Of a stretch of 64,000 nucleotides of DNA, positions 35,654-45,180 are shown piece after piece. The translations under genes were made by a program, and so were the position numbers. How positions within the stretch are numbered: position 1 is the stretch's first letter; each line of letters starts with the position of its first letter. Source of the stretch: Erwinia piriflorinigrans CFBP 5888 (lineage in GTDB: Bacteria > Pseudomonadota > Gammaproteobacteria > Enterobacterales > Enterobacteriaceae); contig NZ_CAHS01000015.1 in the NCBI RefSeq assembly GCF_001050515.1, forward strand, positions 186,001 through 250,000. The letters run 5' to 3'. The notes under the pieces were generated by a model, which saw only the letters and a program-made list of their open reading frames with translations, was not told the DNA's origin and ran no database searches.

Positions 35654-37138
35654 ATGACTTCTGCCTACACTAATCTGACACGTACTTTCCAACGCCTGTC
35701 CCGTTTCGGCCACCTGTCGGCCATCGCCGGATGGGACATGCAAACCATGATGCCCCCCGGAGGCAGCCGCGCACGCGGTGAAGCGCTTGCGGAATTGAGC
35801 GTACTGCGCCATGAAATTTTGACCGCGAAACAGGTGGGAGAATGGTTGCAGCAGGCGCAGCAAGAAAGTCTGGACGATGTGGCGCAGGCCAACCTTTATG
35901 AGATGCAGCGCGCCTGGCAGCAAGCGTCACTGTTACCTGCCTCGCTGGTCGAAGCGAAATCCATTGCCGGATCGCGTTGCGAACATGCCTGGCGTCAGCA
36001 GCGACCGGCTAATGACTGGCAGGGGTTTGCCGCTAATCTAAAAGAGGTGGTTAAACTCAGCCGTGAGGAGGCAGAAATTCGCTCTCAGGCGAATGGCTGC
36101 TCGCGTTACGATGCCCTGCTGGATCTGTTTGAGCCTGGCATGACCAGCGCACAACTGGATAAAACCTTTGGCGATCTGAAACAGTGGCTACCCAACCTGC
36201 TGCAACAGATTGTTGAACAGCAGTCCCACGAGAACATCGTTCGCCCTTCCGGCCCGTTCCCACAGGCCAGCCAACAGCAGCTGGGGTTGGCGATTATGCA
36301 GCAACTGGGTTTCGACTTTAACGCAGGTCGATTGGATATCAGCGCCCATCCGTTTTGCGGCGGCGTCCCGCAAGATGTGCGCATAACTACTCGTTACAAC
36401 GAGGCGGAATTTATCAGCGCAATGATGGGGGTGATCCATGAGACCGGCCATGCGCGTTACGAGCAAAACCTGCCCCAGCAGTGGGCCAATCAGCCGGTGG
36501 CCCTGGCTCGCTCTACCGCAATCCACGAGTCGCAAAGCCTGTTTTTCGAAAAACAGCTTGGCCGTAGTCCGCAATTCCTTAGCCTGATCCATCCGCTGGT
36601 CATTAAACATCTCGGAGAACAACCTGGGATGGATGTAGATCATTTTATTGCGCTTAATCAGTGTGTTAAACCGGGTCTTATTCGCGTCGACGCCGATGAA
36701 GTCAGTTATCCAGCCCATGTGATCCTGCGCTATGAAATCGAACGGGCGCTAATTGCCGGCGAGATCGAGGTCGACGATATTCCGCTATTGTGGAATGAGA
36801 AAATGAAGGCATGGCTTGGCCTTGACGTCGGTGACAACTATCGCGACGGGTGTATGCAGGATATTCACTGGACCGACGGCGCTTTCGGCTATTTCCCAAC
36901 CTACACGCTGGGCGCGATGTATGCCGCACAGCTGTTCCATGCGTTGCAACGCGCTATCCCCCAGGTCGGTGAAAATATTCTTCAGGGCGATTTGCAGCCG
37001 GTGTTTGACTGGCTACAGCAGAACATCTGGCAGCACGGCAGCCGTTTCACTACTCGTCAGCTGATTGAGAATGCCACCGGAGAAGATTTAAATAGCGGTT
37101 ATTTCCGCCAGCATCTGGAACGCCGCTATCTCAAGTAA
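35654..37138 (+). CDS. M32 family carboxypeptidase (Taq type)
   Basis: Cytosolic zinc carboxypeptidase removing C-terminal residues from peptides, 494 residues, the usual M32 length. The zinc motif HETGH occurs in MMGVIHETGHARYEQNLP with the downstream Glu ligand in AIHESQSLFFE. The family blocks GVPQDVRITTRYNE, DEVSYPAHVILRYEIE and WTDGAFGYFPTYTLGAMYAAQ are all present. AAGGA precedes the ATG. 22 bp after rstB on the same strand, so it may be co-transcribed with rstAB. This placement between rstB and asr differs from E. coli, where other genes follow rstB. Confidence 0.92.
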   Translation: MTSAYTNLTRTFQRLSRFGHLSAIAGWDMQTMMPPGGSRARGEALAELSVLRHEILTAKQVGEWLQQAQQESLDDVAQANLYEMQRAWQQASLLPASLVEAKSIAGSRCEHAWRQQRPANDWQGFAANLKEVVKLSREEAEIRSQANGCSRYDALLDLFEPGMTSAQLDKTFGDLKQWLPNLLQQIVEQQSHENIVRPSGPFPQASQQQLGLAIMQQLGFDFNAGRLDISAHPFCGGVPQDVRITTRYNEAEFISAMMGVIHETGHARYEQNLPQQWANQPVALARSTAIHESQSLFFEKQLGRSPQFLSLIHPLVIKHLGEQPGMDVDHFIALNQCVKPGLIRVDADEVSYPAHVILRYEIERALIAGEIEVDDIPLLWNEKMKAWLGLDVGDNYRDGCMQDIHWTDGAFGYFPTYTLGAMYAAQLFHALQRAIPQVGENILQGDLQPVFDWLQQNIWQHGSRFTTRQLIENATGEDLNSGYFRQHLERRYLK

Positions 37139-37170
37139 TGCCTTATTGGCCGGATATGCCGTTTGATTCG

Positions 37171-37184
37171 TACAATCGGTTACA
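37171..37184 (+). promoter_or_regulatory. Candidate RstA-binding site upstream of asr
   Basis: TACAATCGGTTACA matches 10 of 12 fixed positions of the published E. coli RstA box TACATNTNGTTACA. It lies 107 bp before the asr ATG, and asr is a known RstA target in E. coli. Confidence 0.65.
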
Positions 37185-37290
37185 CGCCGATACCAAACAC
37201 TCACGGAAAGCTCTCTGTCATTCACATATAGTCTTTTCACCGGCCCCGCAGTGGGCTGACAGATGAACTAAAACACTTGAGGGTTTTGCA

Positions 37291-37737
37291 ATGAAAAAAT
37301 TATTAGCTCTGGTCATCGCCGCGACAATGGGTCTGTCTTCAGTTGCCTTCGCTGCTGAAACCGCCGCCGCGCCAGCAGCAGCACCTGCTGCTACCACTGC
37401 CGCTCCTGCCGCTGCTGCACCGGCTAAAGCGCCTGCTAAGCATGTGAAGAAGCACAAGAAGGCCGCTGCACAAAAAGCTCAGGCCGCTAAAAAGCATCAT
37501 AAAGCGACTAAACCAGCCGCACAGAAAGCCCAAGCTGCTAAAAAGCACCATAAAGCGACTAAACCAGCCGCGCAGAAAGCCCAGGCTGCTAAAAAGCATC
37601 ATAAAGCGACTAAACCAGCCGCGCAGAAAGCTCAGGCTGCTAAAAAACACCACAAAGTAGCTAAGCCAGTAGCCCAGAAAGCTCAGGCTGCTAAAAAACA
37701 CCACAAAGCTGTAAAGAAAGCCGCTCCTAAAGCGTAA
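37291..37737 (+). CDS. asr: Acid-shock protein Asr with repeats
   Basis: Acid-induced periplasmic protein, very basic and Ala/Lys/His-rich, proposed to buffer or shield envelope proteins at low pH. The signal peptide [21 protein letters not shown] is followed by an Ala/Pro-rich pro-segment and a lysine-rich region. Residues 61-145 are five tandem 17-residue repeats built on [17 protein letters not shown], with two histidines each. E. coli Asr is shorter (102 residues), so the repeat array is expanded here. GAGGG precedes the ATG. Followed by a good terminator. Control by RstAB is likely: the genes are 3 kb apart and a box lies upstream. Confidence 0.95.
   Translation: MKKLLALVIAATMGLSSVAFAAETAAAPAAAPAATTAAPAAAAPAKAPAKHVKKHKKAAAQKAQAAKKHHKATKPAAQKAQAAKKHHKATKPAAQKAQAAKKHHKATKPAAQKAQAAKKHHKVAKPVAQKAQAAKKHHKAVKKAAPKA
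37471..37725 (+). repeat. Five tandem 51-bp repeats within asr
   Basis: Each unit encodes 17 residues beginning [11 protein letters not shown]. Copies 1-3 give the same peptide with few silent changes; copies 4 and 5 differ in the last six residues (VAKPVA, AVKKAA). The period of 51 bp keeps the frame, so copy number can change without breaking the gene. Confidence 0.95.
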
Positions 37738-37784
37738 TTTCTATAGCAGGGGTGGCCGACACCTCGCGCAAAACAGTCAACACA

Positions 37785-37811
37785 ACACCCGGTTATGCCG
37801 GGTGTTTTTTT
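37785..37811 (+). terminator. asr terminator
   Basis: ACACCCGG (37785-37792) pairs with CCGGGTGT (37798-37805), followed by a T run. The ydgU ribosome binding site lies directly after it. Confidence 0.9.
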
Positions 37812-37823
37812 AAGGAGTTTCGG

Positions 37824-37907
37824 ATGATGGTACGTCGCTATTTATTCGAAATCATTCTGGTTGTCATGATTGTCTGTGGGATTATTGCCGCCAGCTTTTA
37901 TTGGTGA
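37824..37907 (+). CDS. ydgU: YdgU-like 27-aa membrane protein
   Basis: Tiny membrane protein MMVRRYLFEIILVVMIVC followed by GIIAASFYW. It corresponds to E. coli YdgU, which lies at the same place between asr and ydgD and shares the RRYxFEIIL start and single membrane segment. AAGGAG lies 8 nt before the first ATG (37824); a second ATG follows directly. It would be expressed by read-through from asr. Function unknown. Confidence 0.85.
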   Translation: MMVRRYLFEIILVVMIVCGIIAASFYW

Positions 37908-38023
37908 CAACATGACTAGTGCGCTGAAATCTCAAATTAATCTCTCACTTTTAGTGCCGGACGACTATAGTTACTGCACTAACGAAATCACTGATACCAA
38001 CGCGCTTTAAGCCTGAGAAAAAT

Positions 38024-38830
38024 ATGCGCCTGACAGCTGTGTTATTAATGGGTTGCTTTGCCTGTTCCTTTTATACTCATGCCGATGATGATGCCCGCGA
38101 TGAGGCAGATACCACCACGCTGTTCTTTGGCAAAGACAATCGTCAACCGGTCAACAATACGGCTCGCGCACCCTGGGAAGCTATTGGTCAACTGGAGACT
38201 GCCAGCGGCAATCTGTGCAGTGCCACGCTGATCGCCCCCAACTTGGCTCTGACCGCAGGACACTGCTTGCTCTCCCCGCCAGGCAAACTGGATAAAGCCG
38301 TGGCTTTGCGTTTTATCGCCAATGATAAAGGTGGCTGGCGTTATGAGATCCACGATATCGAGGCGCGGGTTGATCCGGCGTTAGGACGAAAATTAAAAGC
38401 AGATGGAGACGGTTGGATAGTCCCATCTTCAGCGGCACCTTATGACTTTGGTCTGATTGTTCTGCGCAATCCCCCTTCTGGGATCGTTCCACTGCCTCTT
38501 TTTGCCGGTTCGCGCCAGGCGTTAACTTCCGCCCTGAAGGCAACCGGGCGTCGGATTACCCAGGCAGGCTACCCGGAAGATCACCTCGATACACTTTATT
38601 CGCACAGCGACTGCCTGGTAACCGGATGGGCGCAGAAAGCGGTACTGTCTCACCAGTGCGACACGCTACCAGGCGATAGCGGTTCCCCGCTGCTGCTTAA
38701 CGTTGATGGCGAGTGGCAATTGATCGGCGTACAGAGCTCGGCACCTGCCGCTAAAGACCGCTATCTCGCCGATAACCGGGCGATAGCCGTTACCGCTTTT
38801 CGTGACAGCCTGGATGCGCTGGCACAGTAA
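38024..38830 (+). CDS. ydgD: YdgD, trypsin-like periplasmic serine protease
   Basis: Secreted serine protease of the V8/trypsin fold, 268 residues, matching E. coli YdgD in length and place. Signal peptide [20 protein letters not shown]. The catalytic triad is visible: His in ALTAGHC, Asp in PYDFGLIVL and Ser in [10 protein letters not shown]. Cysteine pairs around the triad suit a periplasmic location. Substrate unknown; the family includes glutamyl-specific enzymes. Lies 116 bp downstream of ydgU in the asr-ydgU-ydgD order. GAGAAA is a weak ribosome binding site. Confidence 0.9.
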   Translation: MRLTAVLLMGCFACSFYTHADDDARDEADTTTLFFGKDNRQPVNNTARAPWEAIGQLETASGNLCSATLIAPNLALTAGHCLLSPPGKLDKAVALRFIANDKGGWRYEIHDIEARVDPALGRKLKADGDGWIVPSSAAPYDFGLIVLRNPPSGIVPLPLFAGSRQALTSALKATGRRITQAGYPEDHLDTLYSHSDCLVTGWAQKAVLSHQCDTLPGDSGSPLLLNVDGEWQLIGVQSSAPAAKDRYLADNRAIAVTAFRDSLDALAQ

Positions 38831-38919
38831 AGAGGGATTTATCGTAATTAAACGGATTTCCGCTACCCGGCGATTGAACGATAATGTCGCCGCACCAGAC
38901 AGTCATCAAGGAAGAAGTC

Positions 38920-39789
38920 ATGAAAAAAACCACCCTGGCAACTATTACTCTTTTATTAGCGGGCTGTGCCGACCCGTTTCCTAATTCGACCCTGTCGACT
39001 AATTATCGGCTTAATACGCAATATTCCTCCCAAAGCCAGAACGAACGCGTGCGCTTTCTGGTTCTACACTATACCGCCACCGATGATGCCACATCGCTAC
39101 GCCTGCTGACCGAGGGTGGCGTGAGCGCCCATTATCTTGTTCCATCGGCGGCCGATCCTTTGATCAAGCAAAATACGGTCTATCAACTGGTACCGGAAGA
39201 TAAACGCGCATGGCACGCGGGAGCCAGCAACTGGAACGGGCGCAGCAACCTTAACGACAGCTCAATTGGCATCGAGATTGTTCATCCCGGCTTCACCGAT
39301 TCAAGCAGTGGAAGACACTGGTATCCTTGGGATGACCAACAGATCAGGCTGGTTGCCAGCCTGGCGAAAGATATTATTCAGCGCTATGCCATCACCCCGG
39401 ATAACGTGGTTGCACATAGCGATATTGCGCCAGGACGTAAGTTTGACCCAGGCCCACTCTTCCCGTGGCAGCAGCTGGCAGAACAGGGTATTGGTGCCTG
39501 GCCGGATAGCGATATGGTTCAGCATTATCTTGCCGGTCGCTCTCGTTACGCTACCGGTTCCGTCAGCAAAATTCAGGCCGATCTCGCCAGCTACGGATTT
39601 ACTATCCCACAGACCGGCATTGAAGACAGCCAGACCCAAAAAGTTATCAGTGCGTTTCAGATGCATTTTCGACCCACCAACATTACTGGCACAGCCGATG
39701 CGGAAACAGAAGCGATTGCTGCTGCGCTGGTTGCGAAATATCGTTCGGCGCAAAAAATGTTGCGCGAAGAAAACAACACGGGGCTTTGA
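38920..39789 (+). CDS. amiD: N-acetylmuramoyl-L-alanine amidase AmiD, lipoprotein
   Basis: Outer-membrane-anchored zinc amidase that cleaves the sugar-peptide bond of peptidoglycan and anhydro-muropeptides. From ATG 38920 (AGGAAGAAG upstream) the protein has 289 residues with lipobox LLLAGC. The Amidase_2 domain carries zinc ligands in LVLHYTATDD and VVAHSDIAPGRKFDPGPLFPW (His and Asp) and the conserved WHAGASNW and IGIEIVHPG. A C-terminal peptidoglycan-binding domain follows (SYGFTIPQTGIEDSQT, VISAFQMHFRP). An in-frame ATG 36 nt upstream is not used in relatives. Confidence 0.93.
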   Translation: MKKTTLATITLLLAGCADPFPNSTLSTNYRLNTQYSSQSQNERVRFLVLHYTATDDATSLRLLTEGGVSAHYLVPSAADPLIKQNTVYQLVPEDKRAWHAGASNWNGRSNLNDSSIGIEIVHPGFTDSSSGRHWYPWDDQQIRLVASLAKDIIQRYAITPDNVVAHSDIAPGRKFDPGPLFPWQQLAEQGIGAWPDSDMVQHYLAGRSRYATGSVSKIQADLASYGFTIPQTGIEDSQTQKVISAFQMHFRPTNITGTADAETEAIAAALVAKYRSAQKMLREENNTGL

Positions 39790-39802
39790 GCCGTTAATGA
39801 AA

Positions 39803-39822
39803 GCCAGCCCTGGCGGGCTGGC
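39803..39822. terminator. Hairpin between convergent amiD and hrpA
   Basis: GCCAGCCC (39803-39810) and GGGCTGGC (39815-39822) form an 8-bp stem; on the minus strand it is followed by TTTCATT, so it mainly suits hrpA. Confidence 0.65.
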
Positions 39823-39829
39823 AAAGGCG

Positions 39830-42800
39830 CTACGCCACGATCTGTTCCATCGCCTGTAGAATACGTTTTTCAGAAATGGGGTACGGCGTCCCGAGTTGTT
39901 GAGCAAACAGGCTGACGCGCAGCTCCTCTATCATCCAGCGGATTGCCTGTACGTCATCATCATCCTTACGCTGCGGCGGCAGCTTGTTCAACCAGGTGCT
40001 CCAGGCCTGCTGCACAGATTCAACTTTCAGCATGCGGGCGCGATCGCTGTGAGGGTCGACCGCAACCTTTTCCAGTCGACGTTCGATGGCCTGCAAATAA
40101 CGCAGCGTATCACCCAGTCGTTTCCAGCCATTGCCGGTAACGAAACCGCGATACACCAGCCCACCCATCTGCGCTTTTATATCCGACAGTGCCAGCGCCA
40201 TTGTCATGTCGACGCGCCCTTTCAGCCGTTTGTTGATATTGAATACGGCAGTGAGGATCTGTTCGACCCTTTGTGCAATATCTACCACCGCTTCATTCAG
40301 ATCTGACCGTACCTTGTCGTGTAGCTGCTCAAAGCCCTGCTGCTGCCAGCTCGGGCCACCGAATTCGGCTATCAGTCTGTCAACGCCACAGGCAATGCAG
40401 TCATCTATCAGATCAAGTACCTTACCATATGGATTAAAATAGAGCCCCAGTTTGGCCTTGTTCGGCAGCTTTTCATGCAGATATTTGATCGGTGAAGGAA
40501 TATTAAGCAGCAGCAGACGTCGCTGACCGTGCCACATGGCCTTCTGTTGTTCGTGCTGTGAATCAAACAGACGGATCGCCACGCTGTCCTTCTCATCAAC
40601 CAGCGCGGGCCAGGCTTCCACACGGTAATTGCCACGCTTTTGTTCAAAATGGTCAGGTAAGTCGCCAAAGCTCCAGATATGCAGGCCGCGCTGTTCCAGC
40701 CCATCATCTGCCACCTGCGACAGCGTTTCCTGTACTTTTCCCTTTAACTGCGCTTTTAACGCGGTCAGATCTTTGCCTTCCGCCAGCTTGTGGTTTTGCT
40801 CATCGACAATACGGAAAGTGATTTTGAGATGATCGGGAACCAGATCCCACTGCCAGGAATCACGCTCCAGCGTGACACCCGACATACGGCGAAATTCTCG
40901 TTCCAGTGAATCCAGCAGTGGTATTTCAGTCGTAGTAACCCGTGCGAGGAAAGCATCAGCATAATTCGGCGCAGGGACAAAGTTACGGCGTAACGGCTTA
41001 GGTAGCGATTTGATTAAGGCAATCACCAGCTCGCGGCGCACGCCGGGGATTTGCCACTCAAAACCACTGTCATCCACCTGATTCAACAATGGCAGTGGGA
41101 TAAATACCGTAACGCCATCGGCATCAGCGCCTGGTTCAAACTGATAGCTTAAACGCAGCTTCAGATTGCCCAGGTGCCAGAAGTTCGGGTAGTCGAGCTG
41201 GCTGACTTTATCTGCGCCCTGCTTGATCAGCATCTCTTTGGCAAAGTTCAGACGTTCAGGTTCATCCCGGCTCAGGGTTTTCCACCAGCGGTCAAAATGA
41301 CGGGCCGAAACCACCTCATGGCCAATGCGCTGGTCATAAAATGCAAACAGCGTTTCATCATCCACCAGAATGTCGCGGCGGCGAGATTTGTGCTCCAGCT
41401 CTTCCACTTCTGCACGCAGCTTCAGATTGGCTTTAAAGAAGGCGTGGCGCGTCTGCCAGTCGCCCTCAACCAAAGCATGACGGATAAACAGCTCGCGCGA
41501 CAGCAGCGGATCGATCGGGGCATAGTTCACTTTACGTGCGGCAACAATGGGTAAACCGTACAGCGTGACTTTTTCGCTGGCGATCACCGCACCCTGCGCT
41601 TTTTCCCAGTGCGGTTCACTGTAGCTGCGTTTTATCAGGTGCTGTGCGACAGGCTCGATCCATTCCGGTTCAATGCGTGCGGCAATGCGCCCCCATAAAC
41701 GGCTGGTTTCAACCAGTTCGGCCACCATCGTCCACTTTGGCGGCTTCTTAAACAGCCCAGAACCGGGGAAAATGGCGAAACGGGCGTTGCGTGCCCCGGT
41801 GAATTCCTGCTTGTCACTGTCCTTCTGGCCGATATGCGATAACAGCCCGGTCAGCAGTGCGGTATGGATCTCGCGCAACTCTGCCGGTTCGGTGTTGACC
41901 GGCAGTCCCAGCTCACGCACTACCTGCCGGAGCTGGGTATAGATATCCTGCCACTCACGCACGCGCAGATAGTTAAGGTAGTCCGTTTTACACTGACGAC
42001 GGAATTGGCTGGATGACAGCGCCTTTTGCTGCTCTTGCAGCCAGTTCCAAAGATTAACAAAAGCGATAAAGTCAGATTCTTTATCGGCAAACCGCTGATG
42101 TTTTTCATCCGATGCCTGCTTTTTGTCGGCTGGACGCTCACGCGGATCTTGAATCGACAGTGCGGCGGTAATGATCATCACTTCACGCACGCAGCCATAC
42201 TTCTGCGCTTCCAGCACCATTTTTGCCAGCCGGGGATCGACGGGCAGTTGGGCCAGCGCACGTCCGGAAGGTGTCAAACGATAATGCTGATTATCAGCAA
42301 GAGTAATCGCGCCCAGTTCTTCCAGCAGGCGAACACCGTCCTGAACGTTGCGTCGATCCGGCGCTTCTACGAACGGAAATGCGGAGATATCGCCCAGACC
42401 CAGCGCGGTCATTTGCAGGATAACTGACGCCAAATTGGTACGCAGAATTTCCGGATCGGTAAAGGCTGGACGGCTTAGGAAATCATCCTCCGCATACAGA
42501 CGGATGCAAATGCCCTCGGAGACGCGGCCGCAACGCCCTTTACGCTGGTTCGCTGAAGCTTGGGAAATGGCTTCGATCGGCAGACGCTGTACCTTAGTGC
42601 GGAAGCTGTAACGGCTGATACGAGCCGTTCCGGGATCGATAACATATTTGATCCCTGGCACCGTCAAAGACGTTTCTGCAACGTTGGTAGCCAACACGAT
42701 GCGCCGTCCGGCATGGGACTGGAATACGCGATTCTGTTCGGCATTTGACAGGCGAGCATATAACGGCAGTATTTCCGTGTGCGGCAGATCGCGTTTGTTC

Positions 42801-43729
42801 AACGCATCGGCGGTGTCGCGGATTTCGCGTTCACCGCTCATAAAGATCAGAATATCACCACGGCTTTCTCGCCCCAATTCATCTACCGCATCGAATATTG
42901 CCTGTAGCTGATCGCGTTCGCTGTCATCAGCCTCTTCCACCACCGGGCGGTAGCGCACCTCAACCGGATAGGTACGCCCGGAAACTTCAATTACCGGCGC
43001 ATGGTTGAAATGGCGCGAGAAACGCTGCGGATCGATGGTGGCCGAAGTGATAATGACCTTGAGATCAGGGCGTTTAGGCAGCAGCTCACGCAGATAACCG
43101 AGAATAAAATCAATGTTCAGACTGCGCTCATGCGCTTCATCAATAATAATGGTGTCATACTGCATCAGCAGGCGGTCCTGCTGGATTTCCGCCAGCAAAA
43201 TGCCGTCGGTCATCAATTTCACCTGCGTGGTATCACTTACCCGGTCGTTAAATCGCACCTTATAGCCGACACAACCGCCAAGGGAGATTTCCAGTTCAGA
43301 GGCGATGCGTTCCGCCACGGTACGAGCGGCAAGCCGACGTGGCTGCGTATGGCCGATTAACCCGCGAATACCACGCCCCAGCTCCAGGCAGATCTTCGGT
43401 AGCTGGGTGGTTTTACCCGAACCGGTTTCACCCGCCACGATCACCACCTGATTGGCGCTAATGGCATCGGCGATCTCCTGCTTCTTTTGACTGACCGGTA
43501 AATTTTCTGGATAGCGTATCGTTGGGGTCGCCGCCCGCCGTGCCGTTATCCGCTGTTCGGCTAGGGTGATTTCGGCGCTCAGCTCTTCAACCAACGCCTC
43601 TGGTAGCGTTGAATTTTTGATTTTTTTGGCACCCTGCAGGCGGCGCAACAGACGCTGGCGGTCACGTAGCATCAGCGTATCCAGACGGGAGTACAGCGCT
43701 GTGAGGATAGATTGTGAGGTGTCAGACAT
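39830..43729 (-). CDS. hrpA: ATP-dependent DEAH-box RNA helicase HrpA
   Basis: Large DEAH-box helicase, 1299 residues from ATG 43729 (MSDTSQSILTALYSRL), aligned end to end with E. coli HrpA, which rescues stalled or collided ribosomes and affects fimbrial mRNA processing. Walker A is GETGSGKTTQ (about 100), then the DEAH box in IIIDEAHERSLN, motif III SATID, and motif VI QRKGRCGRVSEG. The long C-terminal region with HA2/OB-fold and DUF3418 (KSRRRDILVDDETLFAFYDQ, IWSFGDLPDHFEQKRGNYRVEA) is complete. An in-frame ATG 36 nt upstream is less likely. Divergent from azoR, the conserved enteric arrangement. Confidence 0.97.
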   Translation of the reverse strand: MSDTSQSILTALYSRLDTLMLRDRQRLLRRLQGAKKIKNSTLPEALVEELSAEITLAEQRITARRAATPTIRYPENLPVSQKKQEIADAISANQVVIVAGETGSGKTTQLPKICLELGRGIRGLIGHTQPRRLAARTVAERIASELEISLGGCVGYKVRFNDRVSDTTQVKLMTDGILLAEIQQDRLLMQYDTIIIDEAHERSLNIDFILGYLRELLPKRPDLKVIITSATIDPQRFSRHFNHAPVIEVSGRTYPVEVRYRPVVEEADDSERDQLQAIFDAVDELGRESRGDILIFMSGEREIRDTADALNKRDLPHTEILPLYARLSNAEQNRVFQSHAGRRIVLATNVAETSLTVPGIKYVIDPGTARISRYSFRTKVQRLPIEAISQASANQRKGRCGRVSEGICIRLYAEDDFLSRPAFTDPEILRTNLASVILQMTALGLGDISAFPFVEAPDRRNVQDGVRLLEELGAITLADNQHYRLTPSGRALAQLPVDPRLAKMVLEAQKYGCVREVMIITAALSIQDPRERPADKKQASDEKHQRFADKESDFIAFVNLWNWLQEQQKALSSSQFRRQCKTDYLNYLRVREWQDIYTQLRQVVRELGLPVNTEPAELREIHTALLTGLLSHIGQKDSDKQEFTGARNARFAIFPGSGLFKKPPKWTMVAELVETSRLWGRIAARIEPEWIEPVAQHLIKRSYSEPHWEKAQGAVIASEKVTLYGLPIVAARKVNYAPIDPLLSRELFIRHALVEGDWQTRHAFFKANLKLRAEVEELEHKSRRRDILVDDETLFAFYDQRIGHEVVSARHFDRWWKTLSRDEPERLNFAKEMLIKQGADKVSQLDYPNFWHLGNLKLRLSYQFEPGADADGVTVFIPLPLLNQVDDSGFEWQIPGVRRELVIALIKSLPKPLRRNFVPAPNYADAFLARVTTTEIPLLDSLEREFRRMSGVTLERDSWQWDLVPDHLKITFRIVDEQNHKLAEGKDLTALKAQLKGKVQETLSQVADDGLEQRGLHIWSFGDLPDHFEQKRGNYRVEAWPALVDEKDSVAIRLFDSQHEQQKAMWHGQRRLLLLNIPSPIKYLHEKLPNKAKLGLYFNPYGKVLDLIDDCIACGVDRLIAEFGGPSWQQQGFEQLHDKVRSDLNEAVVDIAQRVEQILTAVFNINKRLKGRVDMTMALALSDIKAQMGGLVYRGFVTGNGWKRLGDTLRYLQAIERRLEKVAVDPHSDRARMLKVESVQQAWSTWLNKLPPQRKDDDDVQAIRWMIEELRVSLFAQQLGTPYPISEKRILQAMEQIVA

Positions 43730-43908
43730 GGTAATAGTCTCGCTTTGTTGCGCCTGCATGGGCAACAGGGATTAATCAGGGGCAGAATGACGCGTAGTGT
43801 AACACAGACAGGGACTTAGCGATTCAAATGCGCAGCGGGAACTTATTCAAACTTTTCGAACATAGTTATCGAAAACTCGCACTTACACTGGCGCGCATTT
43901 ATCCGTAA

Positions 43909-44565
<657 letters not shown>

Positions 44566-44632
44566 CAGGTGTTCCACGGGCAGGGGGATGACGTACCAGG
44601 TTAACTCCTGTGACGAAATCGGATACAGCCAT

Positions 44633-44655
44633 GCTGCCGCTGTCGGCAGCAGGGT
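44633..44655 (+). terminator. azoR terminator
   Basis: GCTGCCG (44633-44639) pairs with CGGCAGC (44644-44650); the following AGGGTTATTT is moderately T-rich. Confidence 0.65.
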
Positions 44656-44978
44656 TATTTCTTCATCCACTGCCCATTAATCCCACGAACAAACTCACCG
44701 GGCTTTGCCCGCTCAACCAGTTTTTGTCCGGCGATGTTGGCGACTTCTCGCGCAGAGAGATTATTTTGCTGCGCCAGTAGTTGGTATTGCTCAGTACGGC
44801 CTGCGTTGATCTGCCTGACCAGCTCCAGGGTCACACTATCCTGCTGGATGGGCGCGATAAAACCGCTCAGCGTTTCGCCCACCCGCCCCTGCTGACGCGC
44901 TTCGTCAAGCGTCAAAGCCATCGCGGCAGGTGACAGCAGCAAACAGCACAGCAGTAATCTCCGGTACAGTTGTTTCAT
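44655..44978 (-). CDS. ydbL: YdbL, periplasmic DUF1318 chaperone-like protein
   Basis: Small secreted periplasmic protein (107 residues) from ATG 44978 with signal peptide MKQLYRRLLLCCLLLSPAAMA. The DUF1318 signature is complete: LDEARQQGRVGETLSGFIAP, VRQINAGRTEQYQLLAQQN and ANIAGQKLVERAKPGEFV. In E. coli YdbL is proposed to assist assembly of the YdbH-YnbE bridge. Third gene of the ydbH-ynbE-ydbL operon, 10 bp after ynbE. Confidence 0.92.
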   Translation of the reverse strand: MKQLYRRLLLCCLLLSPAAMALTLDEARQQGRVGETLSGFIAPIQQDSVTLELVRQINAGRTEQYQLLAQQNNLSAREVANIAGQKLVERAKPGEFVRGINGQWMKK

Positions 44979-44988
44979 AGGTATTCCT

Positions 44989-45180
44989 TCAAAACAGGCT
45001 GCTGTTGTTTTTGAGCAAGGTTTCCACATCTTTGTCCACCTTGATATGGATCTCATGTTCAATTTTGACATTCATATTGATGGTAATCGGCTCTTTCGGC
45101 GCGGCGACTTCAATACGCGGAACACAACCACTTAACAGCAATATGGAGCTGGCTATTGCTAAGCTAATCAGGGCTTTCAT
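44989..45180 (-). CDS. ynbE: YnbE outer-membrane lipoprotein
   Basis: Lipoprotein of 63 residues from ATG 45180 (MKALISLAIASSILLLSGC), lipobox LLSGC. The mature part TPR-free stretch VPRIEVAAPKEPITINMNV contains the conserved INMNVKIEHEI strand that repeats in a beta pattern. In E. coli YnbE multimers stack onto YdbH to complete a groove that moves phospholipid between membranes. The start lies 17 bp inside the end of ydbH, so translation is coupled. Confidence 0.93.
   Translation of the reverse strand: MKALISLAIASSILLLSGCVPRIEVAAPKEPITINMNVKIEHEIHIKVDKDVETLLKNNSSLF

Noticed and set aside
37339-37704. Long Phe/Ser-rich ORF antisense to asr
   Set aside because: Simple mirror of the Lys/Ala-rich repeats; no start signal of its own.
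37471-37725. Regular repeats suggesting a CRISPR-like array
   Set aside because: The units are contiguous, in frame and encode the Asr lysine/histidine repeat.
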